Shown piece by piece: positions 54,201 through 64,000 of a stretch of 64,000 bases of DNA. The stretch spans positions 23,869,201 to 23,933,200 of the forward strand of contig OZ024890.1 of assembly GCA_964017195.1 (NCBI GenBank), read 5' to 3'. The stretch is from Siderastrea radians (Eukaryota; Cnidaria; Anthozoa; Scleractinia; Rhizangiidae). A program made the position numbers and the translations under genes. Under the pieces are notes generated by a model. That model ran no database searches. It saw only the letters and a list, made by a program, of their open reading frames with translations, and was not told the DNA's origin. The stretch's first letter is position 1. Each line of letters opens with the position of its first letter.

Positions 54201-57200
54201 AGTACATGGACAAGACATGCAGAACGACAGTATAGCAGACATTACCAGCAGAGTGGTTTCCATCATTAAAGAGATGAGCACCACTTGGAGTTTCAGCCCT
54301 GAGAGAAAGGTTCATTGGGAAATTGAGTTTTTTCCCATTGCAGGCATGGATTCCAATTTTGTCATAGTGATTTATGTCGCAGGGATGCGGAACTTAGGAG
54401 GAATTTTTGCCAAATATCCAAAGAGCTTTGAGCTAAGACCTGGATTTGGTGGGGAGGTGGTCATTCACTGCCTTGATTTTGAAGAGTGGAAGCAACGGAT
54501 ACTATGTGGAACCAACAAGGAAAGCAAAGGTTGGTATATCAGGGCCTTATCAGGTAACTTATTAAGTGACTAAGGGAGCCCTATTTGAGTATAAAACAGC
54601 TTGTGATCTAATGCTGTTATTTGCCTTCTCCCTCCCCCCCCCCCCCCCCCACCAAACCCCTAAGAATCAGGTCTCTGTCAAATCCCAGTCTCAGTCCCAG
54701 TCCCAGTCCTTGAGTCTCTGTCAAATCCCATTTTCTTGTTACTAACAAAGTCATTTAATTGTCATTATTAGGCTTCTATAAATTGCTACAAAATTTGAAA
54801 TATGAAGTCAGGACAAATTACGCAGACTCAAGTTTCAAGGAACACTGCCTTTTAGGAAACTCCAGATAGAAAGACTTTGACCACAGTTGATTTTATGTTT
54901 TGGTGCTTTTCACTTGATCATTTTCAAAACTTCTACTAATAATAATATATCCACTAACATTCCTAGAATTGATTATAATAATTTCTTGTCTTTGTTTGCA
55001 AGTTATCAATTCTGAAGAGATAGCAAGTTTTCATGATAAATGGATTGAAAGCTGTTTGCATTAGATTCTTTAGGAGCCCATTTAACACACAATGTACTGA
55101 TATTTTTCACTGGTTTAGCTCCTTTGCACCTCCAAAGTTACCTTGGGTCTGTTTCGTAGTGTTGTCATTTTTAGCAGTTTATACCCTCTCTATCACTTGG
55201 TAATATTTGCTGGTAGCTGGCTCTTAGCTACTTCCCCGTATTTTTTTTAACAGGAAGAAAAGAAGTGAATAAAAAGTTTCACACTTTAAGCATTTTGAAA
55301 GGACCCCTGTTGACTGTACGAGGCTCAGTTGGCAGGATCCGGGATACTTTCTTTGCAGGTAATTTTTCTTACAGCCAAAACTTAACAATAAATGTCCTGC
55401 ATTGTTCCCTCTATGAGTTCACTCCACTGTCATTCATTTTCAGACATTTCAGGTGGAGATACATATGTACATTCAAGTGTGAATGAATTAGGGGGCAATA
55501 CACCTGAATTTTTATGAGATAGGAAGTAATTTAAGATAGAAACAGTCCACCCCCATGCCAGAGCATTTTGTTTTCCCTTTTGCTGTCCATCTATTAATTG
55601 TTTCATGTAACTACAAATTCTAATTTAAAATCACCTTTAAATGTCTTTTGTTTCTCAAGTTCTTATTCCGTCCTTTCTTCCTCTCTATAAACATTCCGCG
55701 AAAAAATGCTAAAAAAACTGTGAAATAGTTATGGAGCCTTGCAGTGCAACACTGTGGTGGCAGTTTTGGATCGCATGAAACCTCAGAGGGATGGTAAAGG
55801 GAAAAGGCTGAAACTAAAGAAAACAGCTTTCTGGTGAATTCCCATTCGAGTGACTTATGAAATTTAAAAAAAAAACGAAAATGCAGTAGAACATGTAAAA
55901 AGCTAAAACATGCAATAGAACTCCAAGGCAATTGGATAAATTCAGCTCTTTGTTGTAGCTGCAGGATGATAAGCTACAAAATACGTCGGTCGCTTTGTGA
56001 TGGAACACTTCTCTCAGTGTCACAATATACCTGTCTGAATCTGCAGCTTCCCCTTCTCCTCAATGTTGAGTGAACCAATTTTCATCCTGCAGCAAGTCAT
56101 TGTTATCAACATTGGGGACGGGCAGGGAAAGTTTTCCAACAAATGTGTCTGGAATTGTCTTTGGTTGGGGTTTATATTAATGGAAGTTAATGCACCATGC
56201 AAGTGGCAAATTGAGCGAAAAAGGCCACCCACTGCAAGCTTGAGCAGTATACATGGTCCCTTAAAGTACTTGAAGTGAGCAAAATAGACGATGCAATGCA
56301 GACCGTTTTGGTGTCTTTCTAATAATTACATTTAGTGTTGTATTAACTAAAAATTCTAATTCAAATCCTCTTCCAATCTCTTTTTTTTTTCAGTTTCTTT
56401 AAAATCCATCAATACCCCCCTTCTTCCTCTTTATAAACATTAAAAATAATTCTGAAAATTCGTGGAGCCTTGCAATACAGCACTATGACAACACTTGGAT
56501 TGCGTAAAAGGGTAAAACTGGAGAAAAACACAGTCATAGCTTTCAGGTGCGAGTTGTAATTTAAGTCCCCTAGTATCAGTATTAAAAAGGCCTTGGAATT
56601 TTCGCCATAGATTAATCATCCATTTTTCATTTGACTACAAGTAGAAGAATGCTAGAAATAAAAAACGCTTTTGGAAATAAGCATGTTGGCGCATTTTGGG
56701 TGCCAGGACTTTCAAGTGTGAGATTTTAAGGTGGTTGATAGGGGGAGTTCTCAGAATGTCTGTGGAAATTAGTTAAGTAAACACTGACTGTCTTCTTCTT
56801 ACTCTTTAATATTTCACTTGTAGTCACGCGTGGATGCCCAATTTCACCTGAAGGTTTTGAAAAAAACCTCCCAGAGAGAGCAAAACGGGTTGTAGAGCGA
56901 ATTCAGCAACAATGCTCAAGCGGTCGCAGTCGTGCACTTCTTGTGGCTTCCCGTTCTTGGCGTTGTTGCCTGAACAGTGGCAGTAGAGAAAATGGTGTCA
57001 TCTGTGATCTGGTCCTATGCAGTCGAGACATGGAACAGCTGCATTTTATCACACTTTGCGACAGTGTCACGGAAGAGCAGTTCCTGTCATATGCACAAAG
57101 TACCGCTAAAGCCTTGAAGAAAGCGCTCGTAATTGATGGAGGCTGCCATGAAAAGTTCTACATCACCTCCCATGTGGTGCCTTGCCGTGCAGCAACAGCG

Positions 57201-59602
57201 CAAGTTGGTCCGTTTTCTCCTGACCCGCGGTACCCCAAGGACTATAAGCTGGAGGCTCCTCGGGAAAAGCTAAATGGAATTCTCACATCAATGGTAATTG
57301 TACTTGCACAGGTGCCTTCAGTCCTTTCCAACAAACAGGGGATTAGTTTCTTCAATCTCTTGACCAAAGAACAGTTCCAGTTGCTGTACCAGGAGATTGA
57401 GAGGCATAGAGAGTTGTGGATAGAGGGCCCAGCTGGCTCCGGCAAGACCCTTGTAGCAGCTGAGTTTATCAGAGAGCTCTGTCGCGGCGATCCCAACCTT
57501 ACACAGGAGAACATACTTTACGTTTGTGAGAACAAGGGAATCAGGGAGAAAATGAGGTAATTTCAATTGTAATGTCTCTGATTTGTAATGTCTCTAGTTT
57601 CTATGGCACGTGTATCGTGACTTCCCCATTATGAAATGCCAGTTTACAAATATTAAAGGGTTTATCCCCACACAGCAGTTACATTAAATTGTCAACCAGG
57701 CGTCAATTTAATAAAACTTTTACCCTTGTAATTTACAAGTTGGACCATTGTATTTACAAGCGCAGATGAAAACGAGTTTAATAAACATCGTTGCAAGTCC
57801 AAGTGTCCGACTTGTAATTACAGGTGTAGCGCGACACGTGTCAAATATGGTAAGTATCAAATTTAATAAAACTTTTACAAGAGTCCGACTTGTATTTTTA
57901 CAAGAGTCCAACTTGTAAATCACAAGTGCAAATTACAAGTCGCACGTCACTTGTAAACATTGGGTACGTCTTGTAGAAAGCGTATTTTGTGACAAAATAT
58001 GTTTTCCTCTAGCAAAGAAGAACTCGACGAGCTGCTGAGGCATCTAATATCCGGCAACCTAGGAATTTCAAGGAAAGGCGGCTGTTAGACACGGAAAATC
58101 CAAGGGAATTCCGGGTGAATTTTCGCTCATCTTTGGAATTAATAAACCTACGATTAGAGTAGATATTAGCATAGATTAAAGCAGAGATTGGATTGTACAC
58201 TTGTAACCTACAAGTGCATTCTAGCGGAGTTTACAATTTTAGGGCTACAATTTTAATTTACTCTTGTATCTGACTCGTGCTACACGTGTAAGTTCCGGAG
58301 TAGAAAATTCTTTTATTAAATTCTTGTATTTACAAGTTGGACTTTAAACGTGTAAATTACACGTGTAAATATTACAAGTGTAGTTTCTTTATTAAATTGA
58401 CCCCAGCAGTTGAAATGGTGAAGTTACATTCCACTGCCTAAGTTGTATTTTATTTGAGGTGTGACAGTATTTCCTGCCGGGAAAATGATGGGAAATTAAG
58501 GATATGTTTTAATAGTGACAAAAATTTATGTTTAGTGACACCGCTTAAATAGATTCGTCAGTTAAGGCTCCGCCGTGGCAAAATTCTAACAATGTGTTAA
58601 TTCTTTCCCGATGTCCTTAGCAATCTCGAACTTTGTCTGTGCCATACCCGGAAGTCCTTCATGGGCTATATTTTTCCAGAAGTGAAACACGTCATCCTAG
58701 ACGAAGTCCAAAGTTTTAGAAAGGAAGATGGAGACTGGTTAGATGAAGCGAGAAAGATTGTCCGCCAGCATTCCAATGATTCTGAACATGACGCCGGCTC
58801 TGACTCTGATTCTGTCTCCATCCCTGACCTTGACTCAGACGCAGAATCCAACTACAAGCTTGGTCCTAATCTCGACCAAAATGTCTCCTCAGATTCCAGT
58901 TCTGATTCTGATTCCGACGCTAGTCCGTCGCCAGATTCCTATCACATCAGAGGCCCTGACAGTGGACCAGGATTTTTGTGGCTTTTCATCGACAGTAATC
59001 AAATAAATCACACATTCCCGACAGGTATACCTCAAAAGAAAGATCAAATTCCGTCTTTTCGTCTCACGAAGGTGATAAGAAATTCAAAAAATATTTTCAA
59101 CTATGCAAAAAAGTTTCTTTTGCAAGATGCCGCCAGTCAAATCGAAATGGGACATGATTTTGAAGGGGAGGGAAAAAAATTTAGGAGGTATCCAAGGGGT
59201 CAAGGGATTGCTACTTTGAGGGAAGAACTTGAGTTGCTTTGTGAAGAAGGATACAGCAAAGGCGACATAGCTGTTTTATTTGGAAGGGAAGAAGATATCC
59301 CTAAAGGCAATCTTTCAGAGGGCAGTCTTTCAAAGCAATTGGGTCTTAAACGAATTGTTGGTGCCGAAGAAAATGATTCTGAACATGTAGTTGTAAGTAC
59401 GTTCCGCATGTACAGTGGATTGGAGAGACCAGTCGTTATCCTGGTAAACATAAAAGCATATTTGTCTGTCGCATTTGGAAGCAAACGAAGAGCTTCCTTG
59501 TACTGTGCGACTACCAGGGGAATGGTAAAGCTCATTATGCTAGAAGAAAAAACAGGGGAAGAAAAGGAAAAACGGGGATATAAAAGAAAACACATGGGGT
59601 AG
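48193..59602 (+). CDS. Schlafen-like protein, five coding exons, copy 2
   Basis: Gene-level entry. The exons 48193-48272, 53556-54553, 55254-55358, 56824-57556 and 58621-59602 have the same lengths, splice sites and phases as in copy 1, and the 965-codon frame is intact. Only two amino-acid differences from copy 1 are seen, both in the core domain: Pro to Ser after KNF, and Lys to Glu in RESI(K/E)KQ. The linker and ATPase are unchanged. Retention of two open copies is what is expected for a very recent duplication, for selection, or for two alleles. Confidence 0.88.
51976..52716. mobile_element. 740-bp MITE, copy 2
   Basis: Counterpart of 15501-16241 with the same TGCTGTGTTTA inverted ends, in intron 1 of the second Schlafen-like gene. 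Confidence 0.55.
53246..53429. mobile_element. MULE-like MITE, copy 2
   Basis: Counterpart of 16771-16954 with the same 9-bp flanking repeats. Confidence 0.6.
53556..54553 (+). CDS. Schlafen-like exon 2 (core domain), copy 2
   Basis: It carries both amino-acid differences between the copies. The putative active-site set (Glu, Gln in place of Glu, Asp) is the same as in copy 1. Confidence 0.85.
55254..55358 (+). CDS. Schlafen-like exon 3, copy 2
   Basis: Identical in protein sequence to 18774-18878; same symmetrical phase. Confidence 0.7.
56824..57556 (+). CDS. Schlafen-like exon 4 (linker, Walker A), copy 2
   Basis: Identical in protein sequence to copy 1, including GPAGSGKT. Confidence 0.87.
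57700..58403. mobile_element. PIF/Harbinger-like remnant in intron 4, copy 2
   Basis: Counterpart of 21223-21926; the left terminus reads GCGTCAA instead of GGGTCAA. Confidence 0.5.
58621..59602 (+). CDS. Schlafen-like exon 5 (ATPase C-terminus), copy 2
   Basis: Identical in protein sequence to copy 1, including the VILDEVQ Walker B and the acidic insert. Confidence 0.87.
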
Positions 59603-62190
59603 CTATCCAAAGCAATACCCTTTCCTGGGGATTCTACCTTGCGGTTGCGTTTGAGTAGTATTTCGATAGTAGGCCCTAATAGTTTTATTCCCGCGTTTAT
59701 CTCTTGGTTTGTCTGGCAAAATATCTTAAGAGCGTAAATATGCGGGATGTAAAGGCCAAAAAGGTACCATCGCAAGTGCACTTTTTACGAAGACAGTAAT
59801 TATATAAATGACAACTCGAAACCGTTTTCCTTTGATGAGAATTACATACGGAAGTATTCGTCCCCTACCAATTTGTTGAAATAACGTCGGTTGTCCTGAA
59901 AGGAATCTTTGCTTTTTATAGTTTATGGTGTATACCCTGGGTTGTCCTATTTGGGATTGAACTATAATTAACGTTCATTGCTTACGTTTCTATTTCGATT
60001 GAACAAATTGAGACGATTGCGTGTTTTGGCTTGGCTGACTGATTCACTGCATTTTATATTACTTAAAGATTTACCAAATGGGATGACCTTGGTTTGGTTT
60101 TTACATTTTGTTTTAGACTTGTTAGGTAGCTTCATGGCAAATGTAAATACGTTGTGTAAAGTTAGTATATGCGATGATTAAATGTCGCAAAGTATTCATT
60201 TTACTCGTTGACTCTGAGCCCAATTTTGGTTGATAAGCATACTTTGTTTGTTTTTTCTCCTCGTGAGGAAAAATAAAAGCCGTAGCGGATAAGCTGACTT
60301 TTAAGCACTGTATTACTACTAATTTGTGCCCTTTCAAAAAGGTTAAATTTACCGACGTTTGTCTGGCAATGACACTCTAAAAGTACCATAGTTTTCATCG
60401 AGTTGTAATTGATTTACAACAGACTGTTTGCTGTCAGCAGTTTTATGACAGTTACTAAAATTAATAATAATGATCTTTTATAAGGAAGCTTCCTCACAAA
60501 TGTGGTTTCGACTATATGTTTTTGCAGTGTAGTAAAGTGTTGTTGTGTTGTATTATTTGTTGGAGAAGTAAAGTCAATTTTTTAAAAAATTTATCCATTT
60601 TATATTATAGTTTATTTAATTTTAAATTTATTTATTTTATCTACAATTGCAATGCAGTTGAATCTGCCGTAACCACTACCCTCAGGAAGTGGTTTCGTAC
60701 AAGAAATAATCACTGCTAAGAGATTATAGTACATCGTCGGACTGAAAGCTGCTTCAAACAGCCTTTGGCGCTGCTTTGAGGATGCCGCTTGTGAGGAAGG
60801 CGCTGAGGGAGACTCAACTGTATGGCACAGTAAGTAAAGTAGTATCCAAAAGAAAACTTGTAAGATTTTGCAACTGTTAATAAAATAGTATCTGTGAAAT
60901 GTTACTTATCGAAGCCAAGAAAGTTTTAGTAAATATCATTTTGATAAGGAAACACCTCATTTGCATTTACGTTTAACACAAATGAGGTGTTCCGTATCAA
61001 AATAATAACATAGTAGTTATTCGCCGAAACTTTGATCGTGTTTTTCTCACTCTATGACTAGATGACGTCCTTTTCTCGAAACTGTTTTGTATATTTCATT
61101 TTCATGTTATTGACAGGTTGAAAGTTCTCAGGCGTTAAATGGCAACTATATCCCTTGAGAAGCCAAAAAAACGGACGTTGGTTTTGAAACAAATATAGGT
61201 CAAATAAACAGGCTTATTGTAACCGCGCACTGGTCAAAGTCGAATGCTCTTAAACATTTTTGTTTGGCAGTGATTAGTTAGCTGCAGATGATTAGCGTAC
61301 AAGGTCATTCTAAGTTTTTTTAAAGTCTGTACATAAATCCTTAAGTGTATCTCGTTCGTTCTTTCCTGTATGGCTGCTAATTACGCTGTGTAAGGTTGTT
61401 CTAGATGAAATCCTAGGGAGTGACCATGCAACCAAGTTTCCTAGCAGTACATTCCTGTGTGGTGCTTTTTGTTTCCAAACCTTCCCAAGTAAAAATTTCA
61501 GAAATTTCAACATATTTTTATTTAATTTTTATCTTGGCAGTCTTTGCAGAAATCGAACATCTAATGAATGTCACGCAACGTCTTGGGGTATGTAATGTCA
61601 AATTGGACGAAATATACGTGAGTTGCAACACAAAACAATTTGATTTTTCTCCAATTCTAGTCATTTTCGTCGACTTTAATAGTAGGTCCCCAACGTCCGA
61701 GATGGATGAGTATGGTGGCCCATCATTATCACTCCATTTTACGCTATGAAATGTGATGTATCGCTTTCATAATAAATTTCATTTTAAGTTAATTATTTAA
61801 TTTCCAGTGTAATTTAGAACCAAAACGGAGTTTTTATTTCATTTGTTATTTCAAATGCATTTGCAAAGTCATATTATTAAGCAGTGTTATCATTTTCAGA
61901 TCAAAAGACAATCATGAAATACATATATTTTTAAAGATTAATATTAAAACTGTTGATGGATAAAAATATAAAATATAATCATCAGTTTCCGAAGGAACAA
62001 AATAAAAAAAACATATTCGAAAGGACCAGCGTTACCATTTCACTGAAGGAACAAAATAAAAATTAAAATTCGAACGGACCAGCGTTATCATTCCACGCGG
62101 TAAGGACTGGGGCTTGGCTGGCTTTTTCAAGATGGCGGCCGTGTTGTGATTTCAGCCGTGGATATCGCTATTTCTGTAACGCAGTAAAGT

Positions 62191-64000
62191 ATGGCCTCGA
62201 GGAGTGAATGGAAAGAGGATAATCAGTTGGAACACGACTTAAGAAAGTACGTCAGTCAAAATTTAAAAAGGTCAGAGATTCTTGACTTTGTTCAGAGAGA
62301 TTTTTCTGAATATACTTGGAGTACAGCAACCCTTGACCGACGACTTCGCCACTTCGGTATATATTATATAAATTATGATATCCCAGTTGAAGCTGTGTCA
62401 GATGCTGTCCAGAAAGAGTTGGAGGGGCCTGGAAAATTGTTAGGCTACAGAGCAATGAATCAGAAGCTGAGAACAGAGCATAACGTACAGGTACCACGCC
62501 ATCTTGTTTACAACGTGATGGCTGAATTGGATCCCGAAGGGCTCGAGGCCAGAAACCTTCAACAAAAAAAGAAAAAAAAAAAGGGTCACTTCACGTCTGA
62601 CGGACCGTTGTGGGTGGTTTCCTTAGATGGCCACGACAAACTATGTGGTTATCAAAACTCCACATTTCCACTGGGTGTGTACGGCTGTATTGACACATTT
62701 GCTCGCAAAATCCTCTTTTTGTTTGTATGCTACTCAAATTCGAACCCTTTAGTCATAGGCAAGATGTACAGACGCTTTGCTAGCTATTCAGCACACTGTA
62801 TACAGCTACTTAGATCAACCTGACTGCAAAGCTGTACGTCTTTTTACTATGGATTTTAGTAAGGCTTTTGACTCTGTCAAACACTCCTTACTACATGAAA
62901 AACTGAAAAACCTTCCACTGAACCCCTATGTTATCAATCTCTATCTGGATTTTGTAAAACACAGGCAACAAAGAGTCGTCCGTCCACAATACATTTTCAG
63001 GGCTTTGGAAAGAGGTCAATCAAGGCACTACTCAGGGTAGTGTCAGCGGCCCCTACCTATTCAATATTTTTCTAAATGACCTCGAGATTAAAAATGGCTC
63101 TACAGCTTGTTTGTATAAATATGCGGACGACTCCACCATTATTGCACCGGTGTGGAGGGATATAGACTGTTCAAACGAGTTAGTAATGCAGTTCTTAGAA
63201 TGGTCAAAAAACAACTGTATGACCTGTAATCCTAGTAAATGTAAAGAACTTGCCTTTGTGAAAAAAGGCAATGCACAAATCTTTGAGAGAGTAGCTGGAA
63301 TACCTCAGGTTAAGGAACTTGTTCTGCTGGGTGTTACTTTCCAGTCTGACACCCGATTTAACACTCATGTAAAGAACAAACTCACAAAAGCAAACAAGTC
63401 TCTCCATGTGCTCAGGACGCTTAGAAGAGAGGGGTACAATCAATCAGAAATTGACTACCTTTTCAATTCTATTGTACTACCAAATATCTCATACGGGCTT
63501 GCGGTGTACGGAGCCGCTAAAGCTGAACTAACAACGATCCAGTGTTTTTTGGATAGGTGTAAGAAGCGTAGGTACATCTCACATAGCATAGATATCCAAG
63601 ATCTTTTAGAAAAACAAGGTAAGAAAATATGCACTAAAGTTATGGGCTTAGAGGGTCACCCGCTGTATAACATGTTGCCGGAGGTTAAGTACACCAAATA
63701 CGAGCTTAGAAGAAAGTCGGCTGTGAAACCTAAAATAAACACGAAGCGCTTCATGAGCTCTTTTATTAACCGCCTTACTTTTAAATACAAATTAGCTGAT
63801 TTATTTCATTAGAATAATAGTCTTAGTTCATGTAATGTAGCTTGCTTTTTACCATCAATTTTTGTGACATAGGATATGTGTATATCTTATGAAATAAAGA
63901 CTTATTATTATTTATTATTATTTATTTGAATCAGTGATGCTGCCAAGAAATCTGCGAGTTGATAGAGGAACAGAAACTGGGAAAATGGCCACAATTCACG
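62191..64000 (+). pseudogene. Integrase-core transposase gene, copy 2 (partial)
   Basis: The frame stays open from the ATG at 62191 through the A-run (11 A's) to the LINE insertion. The first catalytic Asp lies in VVSLDGHDK (GAT 62626-62628, residue 146). After the LINE the gene resumes near 63920, with the second Asp (GAT 63961-63963) in RVDRGTETG. It is still interrupted by the LINE, so it is unlikely to make a full protein. Confidence 0.7.
62766..63917 (+). mobile_element. 5'-truncated LINE, copy 2, with frameshift
   Basis: Same insertion as in copy 1. A 4-bp GTCC duplication near 62977-62984 breaks the RT frame, which then resumes at 63111 with KYADDST. The microsatellite tail is kept. 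Confidence 0.72.

Larger units (their letters stand above)
38689..64000 (+). repeat. 36.5-kb tandem duplication, copy 2 (cut by window end)
   Basis: Near-identical direct repeat of 2196-27523. Copy-specific differences include loss of two 8-bp GCCGGAAC-type units near 39270, an extra 8 bp near 39740, an 11-bp loss near 48900, a longer poly-C tract near 54640, one extra A in the run at 62572-62582, and a 4-bp GTCC duplication near 62977. The differences look like ordinary mutation (slippage, substitutions). This fits either a recent tandem duplication or two alleles placed in series by the assembler. Confidence 0.95.
61711..64000 (+). mobile_element. IS3EU-like transposon, copy 2 (left part; cut by window end)
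   Basis: The left target repeat GATGAG at 61705-61710 and the left inverted repeat 61711-62170 are kept, with the same subterminal units and the AAGATGGCGGC motif. The window ends inside the transposase gene, after the LINE, so it cannot be seen whether the Kolobok-like insertion and kinase gene follow. Confidence 0.75.

Noticed and set aside
1..64000. CRISPR arrays, bacterial operons, tRNA or rRNA genes
   Set aside because: The short repeats are microsatellites or transposon ends, no cas-like genes occur, introns are present, and no tRNA or rRNA signature was noticed.

Overview
The window is AT-rich eukaryotic DNA with spliced genes and many transposable-element remnants. It looks like an anthozoan cnidarian (a stony coral or relative). 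That guess rests on the metazoan Schlafen-type gene, TTAGGG-like repeats and repeat families of a coral-like style; no marker gene fixes the species.

Layout. Bases 168-5866 form a TTAA-flanked element with arms of about 1.2 kb, holding other insertions. From 2196 onward the sequence recurs almost unchanged from 38689 to the window end: a direct tandem duplication with a 36.49-kb period, of which 25.3 kb of the second copy is visible. Each copy carries (a) a long intergenic stretch with small inverted-repeat elements, a Penelope-type RT fragment and a CRE-bearing candidate promoter; (b) an intact five-exon Schlafen-like gene (copy 1, 11707-23125; copy 2, 48193-59602) with every splice phase compatible and 965 codons, coding for a Schlafen core, linker and C-terminal helicase-like ATPase; and (c) the left end of a large transposon.

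The most unusual object is that transposon, complete only in copy 1 (25234-34037). It has inverted repeats of about 455 bp, termini starting TAT, and a perfect 6-bp target duplication GATGAG. Just inside the left repeat lies an integrase-core (DDE) transposase gene; just inside the right repeat, convergent with it, lies an alpha-kinase gene. Both genes therefore start next to the same repeat sequence, which includes a YY1-like AAGATGGCGGC motif. The features fit what I know of the IS3EU superfamily; the alpha-kinase would be cargo. The transposase gene is broken by a 5'-truncated LINE and by a TTAA-flanked Kolobok-like element that carries THAP-like sequence and another LINE tail. The alpha-kinase has a frameshift upstream of an otherwise recognisable catalytic domain.

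The rest of the single-copy DNA (34044-38688) holds further small DNA transposons with clear target duplications and a TCGA-rich palindromic patch next to the duplication junction. The two copies differ by scattered substitutions and small indels, so they are not an exact assembly echo; uncollapsed haplotypes remain a live alternative to true duplication.
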